Shown here one piece after another: positions 1 to 9,164 of a stretch of DNA of 64,000 bases (the first letter of the stretch is position 1; every line of letters begins with the position of its first letter). This DNA comes from JANXQG01 sp963775975. Lineage in GTDB: Bacteria; Planctomycetota; Planctomycetia; Pirellulales; Thermoguttaceae. The stretch covers positions 62,001-126,000 of the forward strand of contig CAVZKX010000005.1 of NCBI GenBank assembly GCA_963775975.1. The letters run 5' to 3'. The position numbers were made by a program, and so were the translations under genes. The notes below the pieces were generated by a model that searched no databases, had not been told where the DNA came from, and saw only the letters and a program-made list of their open reading frames with translations.

Positions 1-846
1 GGCATTTATGCTCCCAAGCTCGGCTACAACAATTATGAGACCTGCATCGCCATAAATTGCTTCGTGGTGGCGAATGCAGACAAGCGCTACGACAAGATCA
101 TCAAAAACGCCGAGAAGTATCTCAAGGCGACGCAGTGGACCGAGGCTCAAAACGACAACGACCCCGACCACAAAATGGACAAGTCCGATCCGTTCTACGG
201 CGGCGCGGGCTACGGCAAAAACAAGCGGCCCGATCTATCCAACACGGCTTTTCTGGTAGACGCTTTGAAGGAAGCGGGCAATGGTCCCGACGACGAAGCG
301 ATGAAAAAGGCCCTGGTTTTCGTCTCCCGATGTCAGAACCTGGAGAGCGAGTACAACACGACGCCAGCGGCAGCAAAAAATCCCGACGGCGGCTTCTACT
401 ACACGCCCGCCAACGGCGGCGAAAGCGCCGCGGAGAAAATGCCCAACGGCGGCCTGCGGAGCTATGCCTCGATGACCTACTCGGGCCTCAAGAGCATGAT
501 CTATTGCGGACTGAAGGCCGATGACCCGCGGGTCAAGGCGGCAACCAAGTGGATCAAGGAAAACTACGACCTCAAGACGAATCCCGGCCTCGGCGCCGAT
601 GGACTGTACTACTATTACCACGTTTTCGCCAAAGCCCTGGATGCAATGGGCAGTGACACGCTTGATGACAATAAGGGCGTAAAGCACGACTGGCGGAAGG
701 ATCTCGTCGCCGAACTTGCGTCCCAGCAGCAGCCTGATGGTTCCTGGGTGAACACGAAGAGCAAAAGCCGCCGTTGGTTCGAAGGTGACCCGAACCTGGT
801 GACCGGCTACGCCCTGCTGTCGCTTTCGTACTGCCGGCCGAAGTAG
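1..846 (+). CDS. Prenyltransferase/squalene-oxidase repeat protein, 5' truncated by window edge
   Basis: Open from base 1 in frame 1, so the N-terminus lies outside the window. The visible 281 residues carry alpha-toroid repeats of the terpene-cyclase/prenyltransferase type: a YETC segment near the start, then NPDGGFYY, an MTYSGLKSM helix and a QQQPDGSW repeat before the end. Such proteins are common in planctomycetes as predicted secreted or periplasmic proteins with no proven reaction; a cyclase role is not shown. I see no DxDD cyclase motif in the visible part. It ends with TAG, and the next gene starts about 130 bases downstream. The family is fairly clear, the function unknown. Confidence 0.8.
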   Translation, partial: GIYAPKLGYNNYETCIAINCFVVANADKRYDKIIKNAEKYLKATQWTEAQNDNDPDHKMDKSDPFYGGAGYGKNKRPDLSNTAFLVDALKEAGNGPDDEAMKKALVFVSRCQNLESEYNTTPAAAKNPDGGFYYTPANGGESAAEKMPNGGLRSYASMTYSGLKSMIYCGLKADDPRVKAATKWIKENYDLKTNPGLGADGLYYYYHVFAKALDAMGSDTLDDNKGVKHDWRKDLVAELASQQQPDGSWVNTKSKSRRWFEGDPNLVTGYALLSLSYCRPK

Positions 847-980
847 TCTCGCGAACGCATTCATCTTGTCGCTCACTTGCGTCGCAAACTTGGCGGCTGG
901 CGACGCTGAGGCAATGCGCCGATTCTGGAAGTCCGGTTGGTCGCCCTGCTTGTCAAGCCCCCTACTTTGGTATATATTGG

Positions 981-1748
981 GTGCTTGCCTCCTCGTCTGC
1001 TTCTCCAGGGTTGCCGAGCGTGCAAACCGCACAGAGCTATCGCCTGAACGAGATTGTCGCCAATTACCGGCAACGGGTCGAATTGCCTTCGTACCTGTTG
1101 GCGGTCGACTGGTTCGATCGGGCGTTTCGCTCATTGGACGCCATACACGCCAGCGGCCGACTTCATCGCTCGATTGGCTTGGACAAGGTGCTGATCGGCG
1201 GCAATGACGAGGTGAGCATTGACGAAGGTCCGGCAGTCAGCAACGGCGGTTCGTTTGCACAGGCAGGCGCGATGAACTGTATCGCGCCGGAACAGGCCGC
1301 AGGTCGGGCGCTTGATCGCCGGTCGGACGTCTACAGCCTCGGCGCGGTGTTTTACGAACTACTGACGCTTCGGCAGCCGGGTGCTTATCCAGATCCGGCA
1401 TCGAGCGTCAACGTCACTGTGCCAAAAGGTTTCGACGCAATTCTATTTCGTACGCTAGCGGCGAATCCTGACGAGCGTTATGCTAGTGCGGACGAGGTTT
1501 TGGCCGAGTTGGACGCTTTTCGGCGGTCGCCTGCCTCGAGGCTATTGCCCGGAGGATTATTCCCGCAAAACCGACCGGTTCGGCCTGCCGGCGTGCCTCG
1601 CGCCGCTATGATCGCGGCCGGCGCGATCGTCGGTGCAGTAGGTGGCGCGATTGCGGGTGCGCTTTTACATTCGATCATCCCGGCAACGGTTCTCGTCGGC
1701 GCCATCGTGGGCGGCGTAATCGGATCGCTTGCCAAGACTACGACTTGA
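981..1748 (+). CDS. C-lobe-only Ser/Thr pseudokinase with C-terminal membrane segment
   Basis: 255 residues from a GTG start; a later TTG (1011) or GTG (1020) is also possible. The protein matches only the C-lobe of a Hanks-type kinase: the catalytic-loop region reads LHRSIGLDKVLI (HRD changed to HRS), the DFG position reads DEG, and the APE motif (APEQ) and SDVYSLGAVFYELL helix are intact. There is no glycine loop and no VAIK lysine, and the 134 bases to the upstream gene cannot hold an N-lobe. Residues about 205-250 are a glycine- and alanine-rich hydrophobic stretch that looks like a glycine-zipper membrane anchor. The DUF2167 gene follows 12 bases later, so the two are probably co-transcribed. 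Predicted catalytically dead; a scaffold role is inference. Confidence 0.75.
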   Translation: MLASSSASPGLPSVQTAQSYRLNEIVANYRQRVELPSYLLAVDWFDRAFRSLDAIHASGRLHRSIGLDKVLIGGNDEVSIDEGPAVSNGGSFAQAGAMNCIAPEQAAGRALDRRSDVYSLGAVFYELLTLRQPGAYPDPASSVNVTVPKGFDAILFRTLAANPDERYASADEVLAELDAFRRSPASRLLPGGLFPQNRPVRPAGVPRAAMIAAGAIVGAVGGAIAGALLHSIIPATVLVGAIVGGVIGSLAKTTT

Positions 1749-1760
1749 AAGGAGATTGTT

Positions 1761-2687
1761 ATGAAGTTTCTAGCCACGCGGCTCGTGCTTTTCGGCTTGC
1801 TCTCAGGACTAATCTTGGCCATCACACCGCTTGTCAAAGCCGCCGGCGACGACGACGGCAAGGCATTGCTCGCCGAGTTGCAGCGTCGAGAAGCTTTGTC
1901 CAAGTCGATCGTTTGGCAGGAGGGGCCGGCCGTCGGGAAGCTTGGCAACATGGCGGAGATTAAGATCCCATCAGGCTATCGCTTCACCGGACAGGATGGA
2001 GCGGCGAAATGGGCCGAGTACACGCAGAACATCCCCGACAGTTCCGAACTGGGCGTGCTCATGCCCAAGGACGGTCATGGATGGTTCATTGTATTTGCCT
2101 ATGAAGATCGAGGACATATCGCGGACGACGATAAGAACGGACTGAATGCCTCGGCCATTCTCCAGTCCTTGCGCGAAGGAAACGAGGAAGAAAACAAGGA
2201 ACGGCAGCAACGCGGATGGCCGCCGATGCAGCTTGCCGGCTGGCAAGTGGAACCGGCGTACGATCCCGACACGCACTACCTTGTCTGGGGACTTCGCCTT
2301 ACCAGCGAAGGTGACGAGAGCATCAATTACACCACGAAAATGCTTGGCCGCACGGGCGTCATGTCGGCCAATCTCGTGGTCGGTCCGGAGAAGTTTCAAA
2401 GCGCGATCGGCCCCAGCAAACAACTGCTGTCCGGCTATCAGTTTACAAATGGTAGCAAGTATTCGCAATTTGTGGCTGGCGACAAAGTGGCGCAGTACGG
2501 CTTGACCGGCCTAATCACAGGCGGTCTCGTCGTCGCGGCCGCCAAGACGGGCCTGCTGGCAAAACTGGGAATACTCCTAGCCAAGTTCGCCAAGGTGATC
2601 ATCATCGGCATCGTAGCGCTCGGGGCCGCGGTCGCGAAGTTTTTCCGCGCCATCTTTGGCGGCGGCAATTCTCAGTCAAAAACGTAA
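1761..2687 (+). CDS. DUF2167 family membrane protein
   Basis: 308 residues with an AAAGGAG Shine-Dalgarno ahead of the ATG. Residues 1-28 form a signal peptide or first membrane helix ending near VKAAG. The central part follows DUF2167: GPAVGKLG, a run containing GYRFTG, an acidic DDDKNGLNA stretch, the NEEENKERQQRGWPP motif and LAGWQVEPAYD. The C-terminus (about 245-300) is strongly hydrophobic and ends in a glycine/serine tail. DUF2167 proteins are inner-membrane proteins of unknown function. The gene lies 12 bases after the pseudokinase, which suggests a functional pair at the membrane; that link is inference. Confidence 0.85.
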   Translation: MKFLATRLVLFGLLSGLILAITPLVKAAGDDDGKALLAELQRREALSKSIVWQEGPAVGKLGNMAEIKIPSGYRFTGQDGAAKWAEYTQNIPDSSELGVLMPKDGHGWFIVFAYEDRGHIADDDKNGLNASAILQSLREGNEEENKERQQRGWPPMQLAGWQVEPAYDPDTHYLVWGLRLTSEGDESINYTTKMLGRTGVMSANLVVGPEKFQSAIGPSKQLLSGYQFTNGSKYSQFVAGDKVAQYGLTGLITGGLVVAAAKTGLLAKLGILLAKFAKVIIIGIVALGAAVAKFFRAIFGGGNSQSKT

Positions 2688-2712
2688 TTGCATGACGCGG
2701 TAACCGGCCGGG

Positions 2713-3906
2713 ATGCGGTTTTTTCTCACCGACACCGAATGGATCATGATCGTCGTGGGCGCGATCTATTTGTTCGAGTGCGCCTGTTGGATGCGGCGCG
2801 ACGCGGTTTGTCTTTCTACTTTTTTCGGTCGGTTCCGCGCGCTACACTCGCCGCCGTTCCTGGGAAACGAGCGAATGAAGCTCGTGATTGGGAATCCGTC
2901 GCCGCTGGCGCGAAGCTTCTTGTGCGAACCGTGGCCGATTGCCATTTCGCCGGACGGTTTTGTCGTTCCCGAGGGAATGTTGTTCGATAGCAGCGGGCAA
3001 TCTGAGCGCGACGTTTTTCACTTCGATAACTTATCCGACGCGATTGTAGCCGTCGAGAAAGAAGTGCATTATCGCCACGGTGCACTCGCCGTCTGTTCGA
3101 CCGATGAACAAGCTCAGCAGTTGGCCGCCATCATTCGCGACGTGGCCGTCGCCAGCCCTGCCGACCGTGGAAAACTGATCGGCGAACACCTCGACCGCTG
3201 GACCGACGACTCGGCGGTCGCTAAGCGCTATGAGGAACTGAAAGAACTCGCCGCTCCGCTTCGCTCTTCCGGCTTGACACTGTTCGTCATGGCATTTGTC
3301 GTCGGGCCGGCATTGTACTTTTCTCCGCGGCGGCTCTCGTGGCCGCTCGTCGCAGGCTATTTCGTTCTCCTTTTTTCTACCTGGATGCTGGCGGCCTGGG
3401 ACTATTCGGTGTGCCGCAAGAAGTTCCTGGGCGAGACGTTCGCGCAGCGGTTTCGTTATGTGGGCATGATCCTGCTCTCGCCGGCGGGAGCGATGCGTGG
3501 CTCGGAAGTCTTGCTTCGCGGCGGCTTGGCGGTGTTTCATCCGTTGGCCATTGCCGCGGCGCTATGCACTAAAGAGCGCGTGGCCGTTCTAGCCCGGCCA
3601 CAGTTGCTCGCCCTGGAGCACCCCAAGCCGGACGAATTGCCCGGCGACCCGGCGGCGCAGCGGATCGATGAGTGGTTTCGCGAGAAGTTGCTGAAGCGTC
3701 TCCGCGCACTGCTGGGCCGCATGGAGATCAACGTCGATGAATTGCTAGGCCCGCCGGAACCGCTTTACGATTCGTACTCTTATTGTCCGCGCTGTCGCAG
3801 CCAGTATGTGCTCAGCGAAGGAAATTGCACAGATTGCGGCGGATTGACGCTTGTCGCCTATGCCACGAAGTCAAAACCGGTGGCGGCGGTCAACGATGCG
3901 TTGTAA
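2713..3906 (+). CDS. Membrane protein with C-terminal zinc ribbon, unknown function
   Basis: 397 residues, 25 bases after the DUF2167 stop, same strand. Residues 1-25 are a hydrophobic helix; two more hydrophobic helices lie near 195-235. The segment between them is soluble and includes a DNLSDAIVAVEKE helix. The C-terminus holds a four-cysteine ribbon: CPRC, then C-T-D-C 11 residues later, which should bind one zinc. I do not recognise a named family. The layout (N-terminal anchor, soluble domain, two helices, zinc ribbon) and the shared direction with the pseudokinase and DUF2167 genes suggest a three-gene unit. Confidence 0.7.
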   Translation: MRFFLTDTEWIMIVVGAIYLFECACWMRRDAVCLSTFFGRFRALHSPPFLGNERMKLVIGNPSPLARSFLCEPWPIAISPDGFVVPEGMLFDSSGQSERDVFHFDNLSDAIVAVEKEVHYRHGALAVCSTDEQAQQLAAIIRDVAVASPADRGKLIGEHLDRWTDDSAVAKRYEELKELAAPLRSSGLTLFVMAFVVGPALYFSPRRLSWPLVAGYFVLLFSTWMLAAWDYSVCRKKFLGETFAQRFRYVGMILLSPAGAMRGSEVLLRGGLAVFHPLAIAAALCTKERVAVLARPQLLALEHPKPDELPGDPAAQRIDEWFREKLLKRLRALLGRMEINVDELLGPPEPLYDSYSYCPRCRSQYVLSEGNCTDCGGLTLVAYATKSKPVAAVNDAL

Positions 3907-3933
3907 TAGCGCAGCGAACGCGGCAAACTGAAT

Positions 3934-4566
3934 CTACCGCTGAAACGCATCCTTCGGGTTCTTCTCTGCCTGGAGCGAACCATCGCCCGTGGAACGGCTA
4001 GTCGACTCGGGCTTGGACCGCCGCGCTTCCTCTTCTTGCAGCCATTTCTCGTGCTTGGCCATGTCGTCCGGGTCCTCGAAGTTCATGAATAGCGGCTCTT
4101 CGCCTTCGAAGACATACGCCGCAAAGCCGGCCACTCGCCAACCTTCCGATTCATGTCGGCAAACCCATGTCGCCTTGTCCGTTCGCGGTTTGCCGGACTC
4201 GTCCTGGTCGATCCAGCGTGTGGGAACGTGAGCGATATCGTGCTCCGGCGTAGGGAACGTGGCGTCGTCAACTTCGATCTTGACGTTGTCATTGGCCCCG
4301 TATCCAAGCGCGCGGCCTTGCTCTTCGACTTTTTGCCGAGCCAGCTTGGTTAAGAGCGCCTTTGCCTTCGCGTCGTCGCCGCGGCGGAGGTCGTTGACGA
4401 ATTCGGTGACCACGGATTTCGCTTCGAATGCCGTGCGATCTTGATCGTTGGGACCGTTCACCGATGCTGTCGCGGGAGTGCCCTGGCCTGAGTTACTCGA
4501 ACCGCCACAACCAGCAGCCAGTAACGACATTGAGGCCAATCCAAGAATACCTAGTCGAATAAACAT
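3934..4566 (-). CDS. Predicted lipoprotein, unknown function
   Basis: 210 residues with an AAAGGAG site ahead of the ATG. The N-terminus is a lipoprotein signal with the lipobox LAAGC (Cys20), followed by a Gly/Ser/Thr-rich linker. The body (about 50-170) holds alternating helices and strands: a FVNDLRRGDDAKAKALLTKL helix, then short strands ending in WRVAGFAAYVF, a layout like small nuclear-transport-factor-2-like or DUF4878-type lipoproteins, though I cannot confirm this. The tail is charged and low in complexity. It converges with the zinc-ribbon gene 27 bases away. Confidence 0.75.
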   Translation of the reverse strand: MFIRLGILGLASMSLLAAGCGGSSNSGQGTPATASVNGPNDQDRTAFEAKSVVTEFVNDLRRGDDAKAKALLTKLARQKVEEQGRALGYGANDNVKIEVDDATFPTPEHDIAHVPTRWIDQDESGKPRTDKATWVCRHESEGWRVAGFAAYVFEGEEPLFMNFEDPDDMAKHEKWLQEEEARRSKPESTSRSTGDGSLQAEKNPKDAFQR

Positions 4567-5225
4567 CGGGGTCTCCTTTCATTCCTGTGAGCCGCTTACC
4601 GGCAAAACACGGCAAGCCGCGGCGCATGTGGATAGCGCCTTCGGGCGATCTGCCGGGCAGGCGCGACCGCAGGCCGTTTGCTCAATTAAAATGGTCGCGG
4701 AGTGTCGCAAGAAACGCGCGACGGGTCAAGAGCACCTTTCGAGCAAACCAATGCCGCCACCGCGATCGAGCTAGCAGGTGAATTACGATGAAACGCGGTC
4801 AGCGATTTAACGTTCGCCGACGGCCACATCGAAGGGAATAAATGTTCGTCTTCAAGCACATTCCGCTGAGCCGTGCGCGGCGGCAGGAGAAGACTGCCGC
4901 CGCGCGCGACCACGACGGCCCTTTTCGCAAAAACGTTGCCAAAATGCTTGACGCAAATGCTAATCTATGAATAATGACAGCAGTTAGCGACAACACACGT
5001 CCCAACGCAGGCAGCGTCCGCGATCAGGACGACGGCAATCCCGCTTGTGAGGCGAGCCGTCCTACCGGTTGCAATCGGCGGCACCCGCCAACAAACGAAT
5101 TGGCACCGCTTATCGGGGCGTTTCATCGTTTGCTTCTTGGGTGCAAAATGCGGCTCGTAGATGTGAGCCGGATTCCCGGTTTGCACGTCGTTCCTTTACC
5201 CCGCTTGATTTAAAGGAGAGCAATA
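4567..5225. other. Intergenic region with a candidate promoter
   Basis: 659 bases between divergent genes. No credible gene: the short open frames on both strands lack a Shine-Dalgarno and have arginine-rich shadow composition. It holds the candidate sigma-70 promoter at 4948-4975, and therefore probably a leader of about 240 bases for the PEP-CTERM gene at 5226. The first 20 bases hold the ribosome binding site of the lipoprotein gene. Confidence 0.6.
4948..4975 (+). promoter_or_regulatory. Candidate sigma-70 promoter for the PEP-CTERM gene at 5226
   Basis: TTGACG, a 16-base spacer, then AATAAT (5/6 to each consensus box). It points at the PEP-CTERM gene about 250 bases downstream with no other gene between. 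Promoter strength and the start site are inference from sequence only. Confidence 0.4.
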
Positions 5226-5912
5226 ATGAGTTTTGGCACGCCTGCGGCTTCATGGCGAAAAATCGGCTTCACGTTGTTTGCAACCGTTGCGCTTTTAAGC
5301 GCCATGACACTCTCGGCCCGAGCGGCCCTGTACCACATGGTCGATGTGCAGACTGCGACGGGCGACATGGTTCTGGACTTAGTCAATTCCGCTACCGCCT
5401 ACGATAACGTCAACGGCCGGTGGAACTTTACGCTGCAGGCCACAAACACCGGTTCCGACACCTACAACAACGTGAACCTCATGTTGCAGTTCATTTGGAG
5501 CCAGGCCACGAATCCCGAAGGCGCATTGACTTATACCAATTCCAATAGTTGGGCCGGAACCGTCAATAGCGTATCCGACAGCATGACATTTAGCGGCTAT
5601 GGAATTGGGGCGAGCCCAGCGACGACTCCGCTCGTCCCGTTCCCTTGGACGATTGCGGATACGCCGCTGACCTGGAGTACGGGGTCGAAAGCCTTGGCGT
5701 CCATAAGTTCGACGGATACGGTTCCGACGGTTCCACTGGGGAACTTCGGCCCCGGCGCGACGGAGACCTTCAAACTAGCCGCTCCGTCGAACAACTTCCT
5801 GCCCAACGTCGTCGGCTTTTTCGTCGTCCCGGAGCCTTCGTCCGCGATGCTGTTAGTTGCTGGCGGGATTGGCATTGCAGGCTACGTCCGTCGGCGACTG
5901 ACGCGTCGATAG
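5226..5912 (+). CDS. PEP-CTERM sorted exported protein
   Basis: 228 residues with AAAGGAG seven bases before the ATG. A signal peptide (about 1-35, ending in an ARA-type site) precedes a soluble domain rich in Asn, Thr and Ser (about 36-195). The C-terminus has the PEP-CTERM layout: VVPEPSS, a hydrophobic helix, then the basic end RRRLTRR. PEP-CTERM proteins are exported and processed by an exosortase; no exosortase is in this window. It is divergent from the other four PEP-CTERM genes, with its own promoter candidate, so it may be regulated apart from them. Confidence 0.9.
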   Translation: MSFGTPAASWRKIGFTLFATVALLSAMTLSARAALYHMVDVQTATGDMVLDLVNSATAYDNVNGRWNFTLQATNTGSDTYNNVNLMLQFIWSQATNPEGALTYTNSNSWAGTVNSVSDSMTFSGYGIGASPATTPLVPFPWTIADTPLTWSTGSKALASISSTDTVPTVPLGNFGPGATETFKLAAPSNNFLPNVVGFFVVPEPSSAMLLVAGGIGIAGYVRRRLTRR

Positions 5913-5985
5913 CGGCCGCGGCAAGGTGCCTCGACCGGTGTTTACGTTGTTCATCACGCCGCGTCGAAACGGTCTTTTACTGACA

Positions 5986-7068
5986 CTATAGCGACGTTGC
6001 GGCTCGCGGCCTCCGCCAGATCGCGCGTAGGGCCAAGACTCCCAGCCCGGCGCCGATCAGCGAGATCGTGCCCGGCTCGGGTGCCTGTATCATTCTCGGA
6101 GTCACAAAAATGCCGTCCTCGGGTTGGTTGGGGAGCATGCCGACTTGCGTGACGACGAATTGCGATCCGTTCCAGGCAACGTCGTGGACCTGACCCATGG
6201 ATGGGCCGGACTCGCTGGTAACAATGATGTGCCCTTGCAGGGCGTTGAACTGGCTGCCGGACGCGAATTGCACATCAGGGGTGTAGTTGGAACTGTACAA
6301 GCCCTCCAGCGGACTGCCGCTGGCGCCGAGGTTCAAGGGGACGAACGTTAGTTCCTCGGCGGACGGCACGATAATGGGGCCGCCGCTGCTGCCCGTGTTG
6401 GCCAGAACGGTGACAACGCCCCCGGGGCTAATGGCACGCAGCCATCCCGAACCTTCGGCGGCCACGATAAGCTGGCCGTCGAACGTGGAGAAGTTATTGC
6501 CCAGCGGCGCTACATCGAGCCCTTCAACGTTCTCGCCGACGCTGGCCAACAAACTGGGTGAGCCACTGCTCGGCACGCGATACACGTTGCCGGCATCGGT
6601 GGTGACGAGCATGTCTCCGCCGAAGGTGCCGATCGTATCGAAGGTGATTCCGCGGACCTCGCCTCCCAAGCCAGTGACGAACGAGTTGGACGAGGTGCCG
6701 TTGTTCGTTATGTGAATGATGCCGTTGCTGTCGGCCGCATAGATATCGCCATTGGGAAAACCGCCCAGACCGAACGAGGCGGCCACGAAATGCTCCTGGG
6801 TGCTGCTGGTGAGACTTACTGTGGGCGCAAAAACTTGCACGTTGCCGCCAGTGAGATTCGTTGAGTAAATCAAACCGGCTCCAGTGCCAAGCACCGTGCC
6901 GACAAACTTGTTGCCGGCATACGTAAAGCCTACCGTGCCTGCGGCCACAGGCATGGGCGGGTGAGGATTGGTGAACGTTGAGAAATTGATCGGGGCCGCC
7001 TGTGCCGGACCGTGAAGTCCAATACAAATCACCGCGACTAAAAGTAACGCTCGGAAGGATCGAATCAT
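5986..7068 (-). CDS. PEP-CTERM protein with beta-propeller-like repeats
   Basis: 360 residues. A signal peptide ends near AQA (residue 25). The body has repeated short strands with GGxxxxV and GNVYRVPSSGSP-type turns, like NHL or SMP-30-type propellers, which fits an extracellular binding or structural protein. The C-terminus is APEPGTIS, a hydrophobic helix and a basic tail (IWRRPRAA). Last gene of a minus-strand run; it starts 57 bases after the previous PEP-CTERM gene ends. It resembles the neighbour at 7126 in layout, so the two may be old duplicates. Confidence 0.88.
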   Translation of the reverse strand: MIRSFRALLLVAVICIGLHGPAQAAPINFSTFTNPHPPMPVAAGTVGFTYAGNKFVGTVLGTGAGLIYSTNLTGGNVQVFAPTVSLTSSTQEHFVAASFGLGGFPNGDIYAADSNGIIHITNNGTSSNSFVTGLGGEVRGITFDTIGTFGGDMLVTTDAGNVYRVPSSGSPSLLASVGENVEGLDVAPLGNNFSTFDGQLIVAAEGSGWLRAISPGGVVTVLANTGSSGGPIIVPSAEELTFVPLNLGASGSPLEGLYSSNYTPDVQFASGSQFNALQGHIIVTSESGPSMGQVHDVAWNGSQFVVTQVGMLPNQPEDGIFVTPRMIQAPEPGTISLIGAGLGVLALRAIWRRPRAATSL

Positions 7069-7125
7069 GTGCTTGCTCCTAGGGTGGAAATGAGTAACAG
7101 AAGTTTGTATGCAAAAATGTGGCGA

Positions 7126-8310
7126 TCACTTACTGGCCATCGTGGCGACGTTCTGGTCCTTGTTAGCTCTCGTTGGGAAGAGTTTGCCTCGCGCCGGCCG
7201 AAAGCGAAAGGCCACAATTCCAAGGCCGGCGACAATCAGAGTCAATGTGCCGGGTTCCGGCACCGGTTCCAAGGGCGAATAGAATCCGCAGACTTCGGCG
7301 CCGTTGCGGTCGATGGCCGAGATTCGCACGATCGACGCATCAGAGTTGGTAAAGCCGTTGTCCCAGTGAGTGCCTACGCCCGGCGTAGAGCCATTGAGAC
7401 TATTCGGTCCCTCAAAGACGTAGAATGCGCAATCCGGACCTACCGCCGCCAAATCGCCATAGGCCTTGCCGCTGGCTAGCGTTTGCTGCGCAATGTCAGT
7501 TATGGTGGGAACTCCCAGCCACCCGGCGCCCAGTGCGTACTGGCTGATCGTGCCGTCATTATTATTGCTGAAGACTGACTGGGATGCGGCGCCATCGCCA
7601 AAAGTAAGGCCGTCCGGCGCATGCGCCGTCGAAAACGAATTGATCAGCGTGCCCGTGCTGTTGATGATGTCGAGGCCAAAGCTCGGCGCATTGCGATCGG
7701 TTAAGGCGATCACACCGCCGGGACCGCCGACCATGCCGTCCACCTGCGCGAAGCCCGGCAGCGTATAAATCATCGAATTCGAGCCCGACGTCGGATCGTA
7801 AATGTAGACGTTGCTCGGCGATGCGCCGTCGGAATAGGCGATCCGACCGTCAGAAAGTGTTGTAATCCCGAATCCTGCTCCGCCGACGGTGCCCGCCAGA
7901 TTCTGTGCGGGCGCCGCCCAATTATTGGGATCAAAACGCTGCACATTGCCGCCCGTCACGGCGTAAATCAAGCCATCCGTGCCCATTGTCATGCCGTAGC
8001 CGCTGCCACTAAGGCCGGAGATATTGTGCGTCGTCGCCAGAAGATGCAGCGACGTTCCCTGATATGCATTCGGGGTCGATGTCAGGCTGTACTCCCGGAT
8101 CGACGACCCGACCCGGGTCAAAAGGGCGCCGCTGTTGGTAAATGTCATTCCTGCCTCGCCGCCGACGACCAGCGGGCCGGTGAAAATCTGTTGGTCATAG
8201 CCTGGGTCGAGCACATTGAATTGCACCGCCTTCGCGGTTGCGGGAACCATCAGCACGGCCATGCAAAGCAGAGTCGCACAAGTAGTGATTCGATCGCGGA
8301 AGTTTTTCAT
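7126..8310 (-). CDS. PEP-CTERM protein with beta-propeller-like repeats
   Basis: 394 residues from the ATG at 8310; an in-frame TTG two codons upstream exists, but the AAAGAGA site nine bases before the ATG favours the latter. Signal peptide to about residue 28 (ATAKA). The body has repeated blades with phrases such as YAVTGGNVQRFDP and IYDPTSGSNS, suggesting a propeller fold. PEP-CTERM end: VPEPGTLT, a hydrophobic helix and basic residues, followed by an unusual extra tail of about 25 residues rich in Lys, Asn and Ala after the usual stop point. It lies 52 bases downstream of the 8363 gene. Confidence 0.88.
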   Translation of the reverse strand: MKNFRDRITTCATLLCMAVLMVPATAKAVQFNVLDPGYDQQIFTGPLVVGGEAGMTFTNSGALLTRVGSSIREYSLTSTPNAYQGTSLHLLATTHNISGLSGSGYGMTMGTDGLIYAVTGGNVQRFDPNNWAAPAQNLAGTVGGAGFGITTLSDGRIAYSDGASPSNVYIYDPTSGSNSMIYTLPGFAQVDGMVGGPGGVIALTDRNAPSFGLDIINSTGTLINSFSTAHAPDGLTFGDGAASQSVFSNNNDGTISQYALGAGWLGVPTITDIAQQTLASGKAYGDLAAVGPDCAFYVFEGPNSLNGSTPGVGTHWDNGFTNSDASIVRISAIDRNGAEVCGFYSPLEPVPEPGTLTLIVAGLGIVAFRFRPARGKLFPTRANKDQNVATMASK

Positions 8311-8362
8311 TTTCAAATTCTCTTTCTGTTAGAAAATCAACGTGCGAGGTGCAATTGACTAT

Positions 8363-9118
8363 TCAGGACGTTCCAGCGGATCTGGAACCGTTGACCGATT
8401 GAAAGCGGAGAACTCTTCGCCGCCGCCAGGCGCAGACGGCCAAACCCAATCCGCCGGCTGCTAATAAGGTGACTGTTGCCGGCTCGGGCACGGACTTGAT
8501 GGTGAGGTCGGCCGCATCGACATAGCTGGGATACCCGACGCCATTCGAATTGTAGAGCGATGCATCGTTGTACAGCACCTGCGACACCATCCACGTTGTG
8601 CCTACCGGGATCGACCCGCTGACCGAAATTGGCTGCCAGGTGGCGGGCGAGCTGTCGAGCGTGCCGCTGGTGATGATGGTACTTATCAACGTTCCGTAGG
8701 TGTTGCCCGAGAAGAATGACACCGCCACGCCGCCGATGGCCGCGGGCACGTTCTGATCGGCGTCGAACATGGCAGTCATGTTGACCGTGGCACCGCCGCT
8801 GTTGATGAGCGCGGAGTACGCGCTGACGTCGGTGGATTGGAAGGTTTGCGTGGCGGTCAGGCCATCATCAGACATGCTGAGCATCATTACGCCCTGGAAC
8901 GGCGTGACACCGCCGTTGGGGCCTATTTCGGTGCCCACTTCCGGGCCCCATTGCCCCTGATAAACCGGGAAGTTGCCCAGTACGTTCGCGGCGGTGGTAA
9001 CCACACCACTCTCAAAGCCGGGGTCGACCAGTAAGTTCGCGAACACTGACGATGGGACGGTCGCAATCCCGAGAAGCAGACCCGCAATGACGATCGTAAG
9101 GTTGGTACGTGTATTCAT
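8363..9118 (-). CDS. PEP-CTERM protein
   Basis: 251 residues. Signal peptide ends near VFA (residue 27). The mature start NLLVDPGFESG is typical of carbohydrate-binding-like beta-sandwich exoproteins. The middle is Ser/Thr/Asn-rich beta structure. PEP-CTERM end: VPEPATVT, a hydrophobic helix, then RRRRVLR and a tail of 14 residues. The gene is 46 bases after the 9165 gene and 52 before the 7126 gene, on the same strand with no hairpin between, consistent with one transcript. Ligand unknown. Confidence 0.88.
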   Translation of the reverse strand: MNTRTNLTIVIAGLLLGIATVPSSVFANLLVDPGFESGVVTTAANVLGNFPVYQGQWGPEVGTEIGPNGGVTPFQGVMMLSMSDDGLTATQTFQSTDVSAYSALINSGGATVNMTAMFDADQNVPAAIGGVAVSFFSGNTYGTLISTIITSGTLDSSPATWQPISVSGSIPVGTTWMVSQVLYNDASLYNSNGVGYPSYVDAADLTIKSVPEPATVTLLAAGGLGLAVCAWRRRRVLRFQSVNGSRSAGTS

Positions 9119-9164
9119 GTTGTGATTCCTTGATTAGGGGATAAGTGAATTGAAGTTCTTAGTA

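Noticed and set aside
5100..5190. TGGCACC and GGATTCCCGGTTTGC as -24/-12 sites for the PEP-CTERM gene at 5226
   Set aside because: GG to GC spacing is 11 in one and the -12 half is absent in the other; sigma-70 boxes at 4948 fit better.
7088..7140. TCGCCACATTTTTGCAT upstream of the 5986 gene as a sigma-54 promoter
   Set aside because: The -12 half is good but the -24 half has CG rather than GG at the right distance.
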